Of a stretch of DNA of 64,000 bases, positions 35,939 to 53,584 are shown one piece after another. Each line of letters begins with the position of its first letter. Positions within the stretch are counted from its first letter, which is position 1. Under the pieces are notes generated by a model that was given only the letters and a program-made list of their open reading frames with translations, was not told the origin of the DNA and searched no databases. A program made the translations under genes and the position numbers. The DNA comes from Artemia franciscana (taxonomy: Eukaryota > Arthropoda > Branchiopoda > Anostraca > Artemiidae), in contig NC_088871.1 of NCBI RefSeq assembly GCF_032884065.1, positions 18,992,944 through 19,056,943 on the forward strand, read 5' to 3'.

Positions 35939-37916
35939 TTTATAGTAATATCTGCTCTCTTTTTGCCTAATGTCATAACTTGTTTAATTTATATTCGTTA
36001 TAGCCTTGATTTTGTTCGTCTTTTTTATGTTTGTTTTACCTTTGGATTAACATATGACTTTATTTCTGCTCCTTTTAGGTTTTATTATGGCTCTTCACTT
36101 TTCTTTAAAAAGTATCTTTGTAGAATGAAATTTTTCTAATTAATTAAGTAAAGCAACAATATGCAACGACATTAGATTCATATGAGAATGACATTAGACT
36201 TTTCATTGAGTAAAATGAATGGGTAGTAACATCAGCAACAACAAATCAAAGCTCAAAGATCTCGATGAAAAGCAGTCTAAGCTAACGACGAAACAGAAAT
36301 CCATAAATATAATTTAAGTGCCGGTATGATTTCAGAGGTATCCTTGAAATCGAACAGAAGTAATGACCTCTAGGGGATTAGAAAATAATGATTTGGAAAA
36401 AGTTCAGGCACATTGTTGAACTGTTGCTTGACCATTCATATTAAGTGATTATTGATCACTTTAACTGTCCTTTTTTGTTTTTTTCTTTTAGTTTTTCTCA
36501 ATTATTTTTGATTATTTAGTGATCACTTGATATTTTCGCCACTGAGTCCTTTTTTAATTAAATTAAAAAAAAGTTTCTAGCTGAAAGTAAGGAGCGACAT
36601 TAAAACTTAAAACGAACAGAAATTACTCTGTATATGAAAGGGGCATTTCCTCCTCAACGTCCCGCTCTTTACACTAAAGCTTGACTCTTTCTCTTAACTT
36701 TAATTTTTAAAACAGTAGAAACGTTTTAAAAAACTTGTTTTTTTTAATTTCTGAACGTTTTTTAATTATGCATGTTTTGATTTTGACTCCACGCACATAT
36801 ATAATTAAAATAAAATTTGCATATTATTTTTCTTTTGGCGTCATGGCTTTTTCATAGTTTTCATCGGAAGATTTTGAGAAAAAAGGAGCGGAAGAGGAGG
36901 CCTAGTTGCCCCCCAATTTTTTGATTGCTTAAACAGGCAACTAAAACTTAAATTTTTTACGAACGTTTTTATTGGTAAAAATATACGTAACTTATGAATT
37001 AACTTAAGTAACAAACTTCTATATTTGTATATTTTTATTACGTATATGAGGGGGGCTCACCCCCTGTTCAATACCTCGCTCTTTACACTAAAACTTAAAT
37101 TTTCTCCCAATCCCTTAAGAATGACCCCTGAATCACAAACGCCGTAGAATAAATAGTTGAAATTACTAAGATACTTTAGCGTAAGGAGCAAGTATTACGA
37201 GGAGGTGAACCCCTCATATGCGTAATAATTTCTGTTCAATGAAATCATAAATGAAAAAAATTTTCATTTTTTTTTCATTGTTTTTTAAATAATGTTAGAA
37301 AGTCCTGCACCCCCTTCATTGAAATTTTCTTCCCCCATTATAAATTACTCCATGGAACGTCTGTACACTTCCCAAAAGCTGATGGTCAAAGTTTGTAACT
37401 TGCAGCCCCTCCCACAGGGACTCTGGGGGAGTAAGTAGTCCTCAAAGACAAAGTTATTAGGTTTTTCGACTGTGGTGAATAAAAATGGCAATCTTAGAAT
37501 TTTGATCTTGTGACTTTGGGGGAAAATGAGCGTGGGAGGGGGCCTAGGCACCCTCCAATTTTTGGTCACTTAAAAAGGGAACTAGAGCTTTTAATTTGTG
37601 TTAGAATGAGCCTTCTCGCGACACTCTAGGTCTACTGAGTCAATACGATCACCCCTGGGAAAAAAACAACAAAATACCAAAAACAAATAAACGCAGATCC
37701 GTGATCTGTCTTCTGGCAAAAAAAAAAATGCGAAATTCCACATTTTTATAGATAAGAGCTTGAAACTACAACAATAGAGTTTTCTGCTACGTTGAGCCTG
37801 ATGGTGCGATTTTCGTTAAGATTGTATTACTTTTAGGGGATGTTTCCCCTATTTCCTAAAGTAAGGAAAATTTTCTCAGGCTCGTAACTTTTGATGGGTA
37901 AGACTAAACTTGATGA

Positions 37917-38124
<208 letters not shown>

Positions 38125-38739
38125 ACATACCCCCGTCCCTCAACTTCTCCCCCCCCCAGACCAAAAAAATCCTCCTTAAAGCGTCTGTACACTTCCCAAA
38201 AGCCGATGGTCAAAGTTTGTAACTTGCAGCCCCTCCCACAGGGACCCTGGGGGAGTAAGTAGTCCTCAAAGACAAAGTTATTAGGTTTTTTGACTGTGGT
38301 GAATAAAAATGGCTATCTTAGATTTTGATCTTGTGACTTTGGGGGAAAATGAGCGTCGGAGGGGGCCTAGGTGCCCTCCAATTTTTGGTCACTTAAAAAG
38401 GGCATTAGAGCTTTTAATTTGTGTTAGAATGAGCCTTCTCGCGACACTCTAGGTCTACTGAGTCAATACGATCACCCCTGGGAAAAAAAACAACAAAATA
38501 CCAAAAACAAATAAACGCAGATCCGTGATCTGTCTTCTGGCAAAAAAAAAATGCGAAATTCCACATTTTTATAGATAAGAGCTTGAAACTACAACAATAG
38601 AGTTTTCTGCTACGTTGAACCTGATGGTGCGATTTTCGTTAAGATTGTATTACTTTTAGGGGATGTTTCCCCTATTTCCTAAAATAAGGGAAATTTTCTC
38701 AGGCTCGTAACTTTTGATGGGTAAGTCTAAACTTGATGA

Positions 38740-39013
<274 letters not shown>

Positions 39014-39169
39014 AAATCAACATTAAAATGCAGTTCTTACGATGTAAGAACTATTGGTATTAAAATTCCGTTTTTTAAAGTTTCAGTTACTATTGAGCCG
39101 GATCGCTCCTAACTACAGTTACCACAAACTGTTTGATCTGCTTTTACGCTTCACTAATTGGATGATCTG

Positions 39170-41428
39170 AAAAAATATGTAATCTTAAAAACCAATCAAT
39201 ACAAGAGCTAAGAGCTCATATGACACTTGTGACGAGGCGAGAAGAGCTAAGAGCCAAGAGATCATATGGTATGAGCTCTAACAAAATTCTATGAATCAAT
39301 AGATTGATTTAAAAAGGAAAAAAGAGGCTTAATGCCGGTCAAGATTTAAAATAAGAGCTCTGAGTCACAAAGTCCTTCTAAATATCAAAATTCATTAAGA
39401 TCCGATCACCCACTCGTAAGTTATAAATACCTAATTTTTTCTAATTTTGCCTCTCCCTTTTGCCCCCCAGATGGTCGAATCTAGGAAAACGACTTTACCA
39501 AGTCAAATTGTGCAGCTCCCTGAAACGCCTACCAATTTTCATCGCCCTAGGACGTCCAGAAGCACCGAACTCGCCAAATCACTGAACCCCTCCCCCCAAC
39601 TCCCCCAAAGAGAGCGAATCCAGTACGATTCTCTCAATCACGTATCAAGGACGTTTGTTTATTCTATCCACCAAGCTTCATCCCGATTCCTCCACTCCAA
39701 GTGTTTTTCCAAGATTTCCCCCTCCAACTCCCCCAATGTCAAAAGATCTGGTCGGGATTTGAAATAAGAGCTCTGAGACATGGATTCCTTTTAAAAATCA
39801 AATTTCATTATGATCCGATCATCTATTCGTAAGATATAAATACCCCAATTTTCATGATTTCCAAGAATTCCGGTTTCCCCCTCCAACTCCCCCGAATGTC
39901 ACGGGATCTGGTCGGAATTTGAAATTAAAACTTTAAAGCACAAGATCCTTCTAAATATTAAATTTCATTAGGATCTGGCCACCCTTTCGTAAGTTACAAA
40001 TACCTCAATTTTCAAAATTACCCCCCCCCCAATTCCACCAAAGAGAGCAGATCCGGTCCAGTTATGCCAGTCGCGTATCTTAGACAGGTTTCTATTCTTC
40101 CTATCCAGTTTCATCCTGATCTCACCGCTTTAAGTATTTTCTAAGATTTCCGGCCCCCCAACTGCCCCCCCCCAATTACGCTTGATCCGGTTGAGATTTA
40201 AAATAAGATATCTGAGTTACGAGGTCCTTCTAAATATGAAGTTTCATGAATATCCGATCACTCCTTCGTAAGTTAAAAATACGTCATTTTTTCTTATTTT
40301 TCAGAATTATCCCCCCCCCCCACAATTGAGCGGATCCGTGACAATTATGTAAATCACGTATGCAAGGCTTCTATTTATTTTTCCAACCAAGTTTCATCCC
40401 AATCCCTCCAATCTAAGCGCTTTCCATCATTTTAGGTTTCCCCACCCCAAACTTCCCCCAATGTCTCCAGATCCGGTCAGGATTTAAAATAAGAGCTTTC
40501 AGACATAATATCCTTTTAAATATCAAATTTCATGGAGATCAGATCACCCGTTCGTAAGTTAGAAATACCTCATTTTTTTTTAATTTTTCAGAATTACCCC
40601 CCCCCCCCCCAAATACCCCAAAGAGAGCGGATCCGTTCTGGATATGTCAATCATGTATCTAAGACTCGTATTTTTTTTCACCAAGTTTCATCCCGATCCC
40701 TCCACTCTAAGTGTTTTCCAAGTTTTAGGTTTCCCCCTCCCAACTCCCCGCCCCCGTCACCAGATCCGGTCGGGATTTAAATAAGAGCTCTAAGACACGA
40801 TATCCTTCTAAAAATCAAACTTCATTGAGATCCCATCACCCGTTCGTAAGTTGAAAATACCTCATTTTTTCTAATTTTTAAGAATTACTCCCCCCCAACT
40901 ACCCCAAAGAGATCGAATCAGTTCCGATTATGTCAATCATGTATCTGGGACTTGCGCTTATTTTTCCCATCAAGTTTCATCCCGATCCCTCCACTCTAAG
41001 TGTTTTCCAAGATTTTAGGCTCCCCCCTCCAAATCCCCCCAATGTCATCAGATCCGGTCGGGATTCAAAATAAGAGCTCTGAGACACAATACCATTCCAA
41101 ACATCAAATTTCATTAAGATCCAATCTGCCGCTCATAAGTTAAAAATGCTTCATTTTTTCTATTTTTTCCGAATTAACCGGCCCCCACTCCCCCCCCCCC
41201 CGATGGTCAAATCGGAAAAACGACTATTTCTAATTTAATCTGGCCCGATCCCTGATACGCTTGCAAAATTTCATCGTCTTAGCTTACCTGGAATTGCCTA
41301 AAGTAGCAAAACCGGGACTTTAGGTTTTCCCCCTCCAACTCCCCCCAATGTCATCAGATCCGGTCGGGATTTAAAATAAGGATTCTGAGACACAGTATAA
41401 TTCCAAACATCAAATTTCATTAAGATTC
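39170..41428 (+). repeat. R4 C-rich dispersed repeat, copy A
   Basis: Internal units of about 285-298 bp share GATCCGGTCGGGATTTAAAA, ATCACCCGTTCGTAAGTT, a C run, AAAGAGAGCGGATCCG and AAGTTTCATCCCGATCCCTC. The first motif recurs at about 39744, 39904, 40186, 40471, 40763, 41051 and 41349. C runs of 8-14 nt vary between units. The copy stops inside a unit at 41428. A 106-codon frame at 39447-39767 recurs in copy C, but it is repeat text, not a gene. Confidence 0.82.
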
Positions 41429-45252
<3,824 letters not shown>

Positions 45253-45294
45253 CCATAAAAATCTTTAAAGAACAAATATATTTTAAAAACTTAC

Positions 45295-45385
45295 GGATCT
45301 GGATAATCGACAAAAATCCGAAGTAATTCACTACCGAGAAGATAACCAACTGCAGGACCAAGAGCAACGAACACATAAAAGATGC
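45295..45385 (-). CDS. OATP coding exon 5: membrane segment 5
   Basis: Acceptor AATTATTTTTCAG and donor GATCC|GTAAGTTTT. A 91-nt exon encoding residues 210-239, entering in phase 1 and leaving in phase 2. GIFYVFVALGPAVGYLLGSE matches the conserved OATP block G-I-x-Y-x-x-x-x-L-G-P-A-x-G-x-x-L-G-S. The exon ends LLRIFVDYPDP, the start of the extracellular loop before the signature motif of exon 6. Confidence 0.93.
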
Positions 45386-45599
45386 CTGAAAAATAATTTG
45401 GTGGTATCAATTCAAACCAACAAAGCTTACTTTTTGAGAGAGTTCCCAATGAATAACACTTTATTATTTTTACTCAAATGTTGTCTCAATTTGTATTTTT
45501 TTTTTTTTTTTGGCTTTTCTTATTATGGAAAAATCGCTCCTTACCTCTGTTAAATAAAAAAAAAAACAAGTTTTTTTATAATTTTCTAAATTTTTATTT

Positions 45600-47865
45600 T
45601 TTATTTTTCTATAGAAATTTTGCTCAAATAGACCCCAGATCATATAAAAATATTCCGGGGATAGTAGAGCCCCCAAACCTCGGGGACAGATATTGTAAAT
45701 TTATCCGCCGGAGATGTATAAAGTTTGTATGGAAGGGATGGTAGTATAAACTTTGGTGGGGGCTCATTCAATTGCAATTTGAGTTTTAAAAGTCATAATT
45801 GATCGGAGTGCAAATAGCCCCCCCCCACCTCCAAAAGCCCTCTGTTCAACCAAAAGCATCAGACTAAAATTTTTAGATAGCCATTTTGTTTAAAATAGTA
45901 TAAAGATCAAATAACAAGACTCTGGGATCGACCATACCTCCAAAACCTGGGAGCTAGTGTCGTAAGTTATGCCCCAGGGGCATATAAGGTTCCTATTATT
46001 ATTATTAATTTATTACACGTCAAAAACGGAAAAGACGGAGTACAAGAAAAAATAATAAATACACTTCAACCACAAAAATTATAAAATAACACTAGTCCAG
46101 GGGTGGCTGGCTCTTAAAACATTGGCACTAAATTTGGAGGTTCTTCTCTCTATGGCCATAGAAGAGTTGGTGACCTTGTATTTCATGGAAATGTCGCCAT
46201 TGCTGTGTCACAGAGGGAGACGCAGGAGAAATTTGGCATATCTGTAGAATGCTCTACAAATGGCTTTCTTTTCGGTAGCTGTGAATATTTTCCAGAAGGG
46301 AGCCAGGGCAAGCAGATGGGTTAAATACCTCGCTGAAGGGTTTGGAGCAGGATATGGCCATGGATGCCAGAATTGAAGGCTCTACTAACATCAAGCGCTC
46401 CAAAAGGAGAAAATCACCATTTTTATCTCCATCAACAAGAAGATTTGCACGAACACTGTGAACGTGTTTTCCGTCCTGAGTGCTTTTTGATCCCGAACTG
46501 GTCGTCCGGAGTAATGCCTCGAAGTACAATTTCCATCAAAAATAAGGGATTCAAATAGCTTACAAAAAGTAGTTGAAACAGTGATCGGACGATATGAACC
46601 ACTCTGGCCAGCTGGTTTACCTTTTCTAAGAATAGGATGGACCAATCCAACACCAAAGCTGTCTGGAACGATGCCAGTAACAAAAACCACTTGCAATAGC
46701 AGAAAAAGGTGCTCGAGGAGAAGATTGCTGGCAAAGCCTAAATAGATGCCAGATATACCATCAATGCCCTTAGATTTCTTTTTTTTTTTTTAGCTTAACA
46801 ATTTTAGAACGCATCAAAGACGGAGTGACCAGGAAGCCAATATCCTTAACTGCAAAATGGAGCTCCTTATCGAGGGCCTGGCAAAATGTGTTGTCTAGGT
46901 AGGAATTAGAGCCTGAAAATTAGTCTCTGAAGTAGTCGCACAAGTTTTTTTTTCTGGGATGTAGGGTGAGCCATTGGAAAATTTGTTCTTAGCTCGAAGA
47001 CGCCATAAATAGGGCTGAAGTATAAACTTCAGATATTCCTCAATTGGATGGAAATTAAAATTTCTAGTTACCTTTTTAGTAGTCAAAAGTGATTGGAGGA
47101 TATATACCCCTCCCCCGCCCACACAAAATCTCTTTTCCTCAAATGAGTCCAGTCAAAGTTTTGAGAAAGACATTGTGTTTAAGATAGGCCAAAGATAAGA
47201 TAACAAAATCTTTGGGGACAGCATCACCCCCCTCAAGAGCCTTGGGTAGGTATTGCACCTTATTCTCCGGGGCTATAAAAGGTTCTTATAGAAGAGGACT
47301 TACATGATTAGAAATTGAAAGTTATAGTTTCCGGTTTAGGATTCAAAAGTGATCTGATGGCAACTATCCCCCCCCCCAACAAACCACTTTTCCCCCGATA
47401 CATTTGATCGAATTTTAAAGATATTTATTATGTGTAAAACAGACAAAAGATCTTATTATAAAACTCGAGGCTTACACAATCCCCTAGAACCCGGGGCAAG
47501 TGTTATAAATTATGCCCCGGGGCCATATAAGGTTTTGTATGGAAGGGAGGGATGGTCCTATAAACTTCAGAAGGGGCTCATTGTATTGAAAAGTGAAACT
47601 TCTAGTTCCCTATTTAAGAGTCAAAAGAGAATAGAGGGCAACTCGCTCCTTCTGCCCTTTTTACTCCAATCTATCCGATAATATTTTTTTGATAGCTGTT
47701 TTGTTCAGAGTCCAAAGATCAGATAAAAAAAAGTCAACACAACCCTAAGACTCCGGGGGCAAGTGTTGTATGTTAGGCCCTGGGGGAATATAAGGTTATA
47801 TGCGAGGGCTTTAAAATAGTTCAAAGATCAGACAAGCCCCATCCAAACCTAAGAAGCTTAACAAC
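45600..47865 (+). repeat. R2 dispersed repeat array, units of about 230-290 bp, interrupted by a LINE
   Basis: Units share GGGGCATATAAGGTT, GGGCTCATTNNATTG, TAAGAGTCAAAAGTGATTGG, GGGCAAC plus a C run, and GATAGCCATTTTGTTCA. They also share AAAGATCAGATAACAAAA, CCGGGGCAAGTGTTATAAAT and GCCCCGGGG. Units are visible at 45600-45990, 47056-47290, 47290-47520, 47520-47790 and 47790-47865. The 45990-47055 gap is a LINE insertion. Other R2 copies occur at 15660-15990 (reversed) and 63100-64000. Confidence 0.75.
45990..47055 (-). mobile_element. LINE fragment (reverse transcriptase domain) inserted in R2
   Basis: On the minus strand, pieces of a non-LTR reverse transcriptase lie in several frames. KNKFSNGSPYIPEKK (near 46980-46940) is followed by DNTFCQALDKELHFAVKDIG (near 46895-46840). 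Next comes LLLQVVFVTGIVPDSFGVGL, then VHPILRKGKPAGQSGSYRPI and TVSTTFCKLFESLIF (46700-46520). HVHSVRANLLVDGDKNGDFL lies near 46470-46400. The 3' end carries an (AAT)n tail (46000-45990 on the minus strand). Frameshifts and stops make it dead. This family differs from the LINE at 1274-3984. Confidence 0.82.
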
Positions 47866-47869
47866 GATG

Positions 47870-48560
47870 TTTTTTGGTAGAACTAAAGGGAGTTAACCTC
47901 TGGTCCTCCCTGCATGGCACGACCCCCTCCTCCAAAAAACAGCTTATTAACAATATTTACTCAAAAATTTATAAGGCGTACCCTTTGATACTCTATAGTC
48001 CGATCCCCCCCGAAAATATATCAATTATAAATCCCGGAAGCTAATCCCTGGGCCACCCTTCATGGCCCGAAATCCCCTCCAAAAAATATATATATTTACG
48101 ATAATTCATTCCTAAAATCATGGGAGCTGACCCTTGACTTCATCCATGGCCTAATCCCCCCCTCAAAAAAATCATCGACCATATTTTATTACAAAAATCA
48201 TTGGAACTGATCCTTAGCCCTCCTTCCCTGGTATAACCTCCATCTTCCTCTGAAAAAATTACAAATAATCTATTCAAAAAATCGAAAGATCTGACCCTTG
48301 GCTCTCCCTCTTTGGTCGATCCCCCGTCCCCAAAAAGAAAATAGCGATATTTTATTTTGAAAAACATGGGAAATTACCTCCGTTCCTCTTTACATGATCC
48401 AACCCTCCCCCCCCCCAAAAAAAAAAACTTGTTAACGATATTCTGTTCCAAAAATTATTGGAGGTGACCCCTGACCCTCCCACCATTTCTCGACTCGGCC
48501 CCCTCTCCTCTACTAAAAAAAACATTAATTAACGATATTTTATTCTAATTACCATAAAAA
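47870..48560 (-). repeat. 95-bp-type minisatellite, reversed second locus
   Basis: Seven or so units of CAAAAATTATNGGAGNTGACCC followed by a C-rich run and AAAAAATCNTTAACGATATT are the reverse complement of the units at 14640-15660. Here, too, an R2 copy abuts the array, so R2 and this minisatellite are likely parts of one dispersed element. Confidence 0.78.
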
Positions 48561-49194
48561 TTCAGTTTGATTCTGTTAGATCTCTCCAAAAGTGTTCAAG
48601 ACACATATAGTCTACACTACAAACCAAAAGTTTGGCTTCTTCCCATTTCCTAGCGGATAAAACGTAAGGCCGACTGCGCATTCGGCACTTTATGATATTA
48701 CAAGTATTTTCTTTTGCACTTATTACAACAAAAAATATAAAATGAAAATTGTAGCATAACCAGGCTAGGATTTACCCATAGACCCACTAGGCCCTGTGGG
48801 TTTCACTATCGTTGAATTTTAGGGTGTTTCCCCAAATATCTTGCAAGAATAGAGCGGTAAAAACGTTTGGGTTTAAACATCCTAGCTTTAAATTCGGCCC
48901 TGGTTGGAATAAATCCTGAGCTTATGAGCTTTCAGCAATTATTATCATATATAATATTCAGTTTAATTCTATTATTTCTTGCCAAGATTGTTAACTTATT
49001 TTGGAGTAAAAAATTGGTTGAAATAAGGAATTTTGAAAAACCTGAAACCTTGGCAATCAAAAAAGAACAGAAATGAATTTAAAAGAAAACCTTTCCGAGA
49101 AATTTTTTTAGAGAAAAGTAAAGGCCATATTAAACTTAAGATCAGAAAAAACAGAAGCCTAAGATAACTCAAAATCAAAATGACCAGGAATTAT

Positions 49195-49430
49195 TATTAA
49201 AGAAATGACACCCAAAATCAACAAAAATTAAATAAACAATCCAAGCAAAAACGTACAACAGGTACTTTTGTAAGCGAATAAATAAATCTTAAAACGAGTA
49301 CAGCTGAAATTGAATATGCAATTCAAGCTTAAAACGGACAAAAGTATTTTGCTATTGAAGTATAAGTGAAACCCAAAACGAACCGAAATTAGTAAGAATG
49401 GTTGTTGTACTTCCTGACACATCAGGCTAT
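49195..49430 (+). repeat. R3a dispersed repeat, second copy
   Basis: Shares CAAAAACGTACAACAGGTAC, AAATAAATCTTAAAACGAG and CAATTCAAGCTTAAAACG with 11590-11810 and 51200-51400. Followed by several copies of GTGCGATTCCTTTTNGG (49440-49640), a short degenerate tandem repeat. Confidence 0.6.
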
Positions 49431-50089
49431 TCAGAACCTGCGATTCCTTCTTTGGCAGGTCCTTCCTGTGACAAATCCTATGGAAAACGTGGTGCGATTC
49501 CTTTTGGAAGGTACTTCCTGTGGCAAATCCTACTCAGAATGTGGTGTGATTCCTTTTAGGTAGGTCCTTTTTTGGATTCCTTTTTGGTTTGGTAGCGGAC
49601 ACATTACCCTTTTCAGAACCTAGTGCGATTTCTTTTTTGGTTGGTAGTTCCTGACACATTGAATAGGGAACATACAGACACGCTCCATTGAAAGATAGGG
49701 GGCACACTGGCGCATTCTATTGAGGGATAGGGAAATATGATGACACTCCATAAAGAGTTAGAGCATTCCTTGCAACATTATGCAGACTATCTCTTCGACA
49801 CGGGATAGAGTATTCCTGAGAGGCAAAGCCTTGACGGTATCAGACCTTTAATCTAGTTCTAAGCCCACTTAAGTAGCATTCAAACTTCCCACAAACAAAA
49901 TCAAATGGCTAGTACGTTCTTAAATTTTCCGTGATTTGTTTTTCTTAGAAATCCAGGAAATCAACCTTTGCCGGGTGCTTTGGGGGAGAGCGCTCCTGAA
50001 GGTTGTAATCGGCAGGGTCTTATCCACATTTTTTTATTGTTTGGGGAGGGAGGTTTTTTTTGGGGGGAGGAGGTACCAAAAAACCATTT

Positions 50090-51010
50090 CAAAATACAAC
50101 AAAATTTGTCAACACTCAGAGTAATTTACAAGGTTTTCTCAAAGATTCTTGGCTATCTCTCAGTTTTAGAAGGCCTTTAAGGTCAAATATCCATGAATTA
50201 GGATCTTTGATTTATATTTCTGGGGGTTCAACTGGTTTTTTTTTAGATTTCTTTCATATTTTTATTATTTTCTCTGGTTCATGCATTTGATACACAGGGT
50301 ATGTCACAGGTTCTTTTCGAGAGGCCTTCGCTGTAGGTCAGTTTCAAAAGGTTTTTAAGTTCATCTTTCTTTGAATTAGGCTAATTACTTTATATTTTCA
50401 TGGTTTTAACCAAATCTTTTCTATATTCTTAAGATTTGTTTAATTAACTTATTATTTTCTCAGGTTTATGCACATGCCACAAAGGGTACTTCACGGGTTC
50501 TTTTTCGAGAAATCTTGGCTGTCACTCAATTTCAGTACGCTTTTAACCTGAGCTTTTTTTGAATTAAGCCAATTTACTTTGTATTTGTATATTTTTAACA
50601 AAATTTCTGATATGTCTTTCAAATTTTTTCATATTTTCATTATTTTCTTGGGTTTATGCTTATCTCACATAAGGTATTTCACAGGTTCTTTCTAAGAGCC
50701 CTTGACTCTCAGTCCCTTTCAGAAGGCTTTTAAGTTCAACCATCTTCGAATTAGGGCATGTTACTTCATATTTTAATGGTTTTAAAAGATTTTTTCATAT
50801 CTTCGTAAGATTCGTTTTATATTTTTATTATTTTCTCTGGTTTATGCTTATCCCACACAGGGTATTTTACAGGTTCTTTTCGAGAGCCTTTCGCTGCAAG
50901 TCAATTTCAGAAGGCTTTTAAGTTCAACTTTCTTTGAATGAGTCCTTCTGCTTTATATTTCGATGGTTTCAACCAATTTGTTTTCTGTATTCTTAAGGTT
51001 TGTTTCGTAT
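50090..51010 (+). repeat. 186-bp tandem repeat, about five copies
   Basis: The landmark TTTATGCNNATCCCACANAGGG recurs at about 50277, 50458, 50645 and 50832, giving spacings of 181-187 bp. Each unit contains CACAGGTTCTTTTCGAGAGC, CAGTTTCAGAAGGCTTTTAA and TTCATGGTTTTAACC. The array is intronic and rich in T. Confidence 0.82.
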
Positions 51011-51179
51011 TTTATTATTTTCTTGGATTTTCGCACTACATTTCCAAAGGATTTGCCGCAGACTTACCAAAAGACCTACCAAAAAGTAATCGCACCACGT
51101 TTTCCGTAGGATTTGCCGCAGGAAGGACCTACGAAACAAGGAATTGCAAGTTTTGAATAGCCAGATGTGTGACGAACTG

Positions 51180-51600
51180 CAATAACCATCTCTACTGAAA
51201 TTAAATAACCAATGATAGCAAACAAATATGCAACAAATACTAATATAAATGAATAAATAAATCTTGAAACGAGTGAAACTGAAATTAAACTTGCAAATCA
51301 AGCTTAAAACGAACAAAAATTGCTACAAACAAGAGCTAAGGTTTCGTCTCCTTCTCTCACGGTAAATGTCTAAAACCTACTGCAACATTGGCGATTCACT
51401 TACAACTACATGTGTCTTGAACAATCTTAGAAAGTTAAAATAAAATCAAACTGAATATTTGATATATAATGATGTTAATTTTTGAAAGATTTTCAGTTCA
51501 AGATTTTATTTCACTGTAATTTTATTTTTATTTTCAATCCACAATCTACAAAGAAAAAATTTGTAATATAATTCGTTTCCAGTGAAGCACCAATAACGCA
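51180..51600 (+). repeat. R3a plus R3b dispersed repeats, third copy
   Basis: 51200-51400 matches 11590-11810 and 51410-51600 matches 13365-13560, in the same order but without the R1 copy that separates them at 11.8-13.4 kb. R1 copy b may therefore have inserted between R3a and R3b at the earlier locus. Confidence 0.62.
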
Positions 51601-51639
51601 GAAGACTTTGAAGTTCATCGCTAGTAAGCTTCCCTCCCC

Positions 51640-52395
51640 ATGGAATATTATCTCCGTAGAAACTCCCCCTGCAGCACCCCACCCCCCTCTGAAAAATGTC
51701 TGTATACTTCCCAATAAGAAATATTATACGTAATCAATGGGTAAATTTCATGACTTACGTACCTTTCCATAAGGGCTGTAGGGGTTTACCTTATCCTCAA
51801 AGACATTATTACTTGACCTTTCAACTATGCTGAGCAAAATGGCTATCACACAATTTTTTATCAGATGACTCTTAGGAAAAAAGATGGGCAAAATGAAGGT
51901 AAGCTGCCTGCCAATCTTTCTTGTCACTTACGAAAGGCACTATATTCAAGGATTATTGGCTCGATACGATACTCTAGGACTATGGGTTCGATACGATATT
52001 ATAGGACTATTGGTTCGATATGATAAAAAAAAACAAATAAAAAACAAATTAACACGCATCTGTGATCTTTCTTCTGGCAAAAAAAAATACAAAATTCCAT
52101 ATTTTTGCAGCTGGAAGCTTGAAGCTTTTATAATTGGGTTTTCGGATATGCTTAATCTGACGGTATAATTTTCATCAAGATTCCTTGACTCTAAGGGGTT
52201 TTCCCCACTTTTTTTAAAATCAGGCAAATTTTCTCAAGGCTCGTATTTTTTGATAAGAAGCACTAAACTTAATGAATTTTATATAATTGGAATTAACAAC
52301 ATAATATCAACTCTTTATATATGTACATTGATATCAAGAGTCTGATATTTAGAGTATCGGTTACTATTGAGCCACGTTACTCCTAATTTTCATTT
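51640..52395 (+). repeat. R1 dispersed repeat, copy f (5'-truncated, diverged)
   Basis: Starts within R1 at the CTTCCCAATAAGAAATATTA block, has ACGATACTCTAGGACTATGG and ATCTGTGATCTTTCTTCTGG, and ends TACTATTGAGCCACGTTACT near 52380. The foldback blocks and the terminal hairpin are missing. Confidence 0.7.
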
Positions 52396-53584
52396 GAAAA
52401 AAAAAAGATTGTAAAGGTCAATTGACTTGATTTCTGCTAAAATATTTCAATAGTCATATGTTATATATAACATCATATTTCGCATTAATATTTACTATGA
52501 CTGATTAGGAGCGTGAATTTGCTAGACTTTTTATGGCTAAAAACTCTAAATCATTTTTAAGCACTTAAAAAATGATTCCCACCAAAACAAAATTAGATTT
52601 TGAGCTAATTCGGCATATGCCTACTTTTGTCGATTTTGGATGTGTTTCTCACCCCAGGTATATTCTTCATCTTCCAAAGTGCAAAGTGAGACTTTTGCTA
52701 CTATTAAATATAGATACGGTTTGGAGTCATCAGAGGCAATGTTTTAGTGTTGCCTGCAGTAAAGAGCCAGAAGTTTTCAATGTATAATTATATTGATCGC
52801 AAAACTCTGGATTGGGCTTGTTTAAATGGAAATTAAAAGTTTTAGAGCCCGTTTTGTGAGTCAAAAGGATTCGGAAGGAAATCCTTGCCCTTTTTTGTTA
52901 GCCTGCCTTTTGTAATCTTAAAGACATTTTATCAAAATTACAAGATAATAATTTCGTCAAAATAGTAGAAAGACCCAATAAATATGTTTTTCTCGGATGG
53001 CATAGCCTCAACAGGTTCTGTGGTAATGACCGAGAATAATGTATATTGCATATAATTATAAACATGAATATTGTAAAACTGTAAAGCGGGCTTGTGCTAT
53101 ATCTCAGGGAAGGCTAAGGACATTTAGTTGAAGCTTTCAGGGGATGTTTGGGGTATATTTAACTAAATTTAAAGACACTAACCAAATTCTGGTTTTCAGA
53201 AGGTTGTATACTCATAGATTTAGGAAGTGGTATATATATTGCATTAAACCAGAAAAATTGGGCTTGAACAATATTTCAGGGAGGTCTAAGGACATTAAGT
53301 TGAAACTATCAAGGAATATTAACGGGAATAAAGAACTAGCTCGAAAAATGTAAGAGATTGTCAAAAGATGGTATTTCCTCAGCTTCGCTAACCTTGAATT
53401 TTAGTTCCTCAACTTTTTTGAACGTATCAGTTCAAATCAAAAAGTGTAACAGTTGACAAAGTATTATGGACTAATTTTAGATTTTATAGTGACTTGCGTT
53501 GGTTCTGACATAAATTGACACGTCATTGTCAAAGCCTGTGTATCAATATTTAAAGAAAAATCCAAGACAATATCTAAAAATAAC

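Larger units (their letters stand above)
45386..53584 (-). other. OATP intron between exons 4 and 5 (8.2 kb)
   Basis: Filled with an R2 array interrupted by a LINE fragment, the reversed 95-bp-type minisatellite, R3a/R3b copies, a 186-bp tandem repeat and R1 copy f. The interval 52400-53584 is AT-rich with only a diverged 170-bp duplication (53080-53150 with 53240-53330, sharing AAGGACATTNAGTTGAA). Confidence 0.7.

Noticed and set aside
45478-45744. 88-codon Phe-rich frame beside exon 5
   Set aside because: Driven by T-rich intron sequence and the start of R2, and antisense to the gene.
52572-52787. 71-codon plus-strand frame with Cys/His residues
   Set aside because: No zinc-binding spacing, no splice context and no recognised family; within the length expected by chance.
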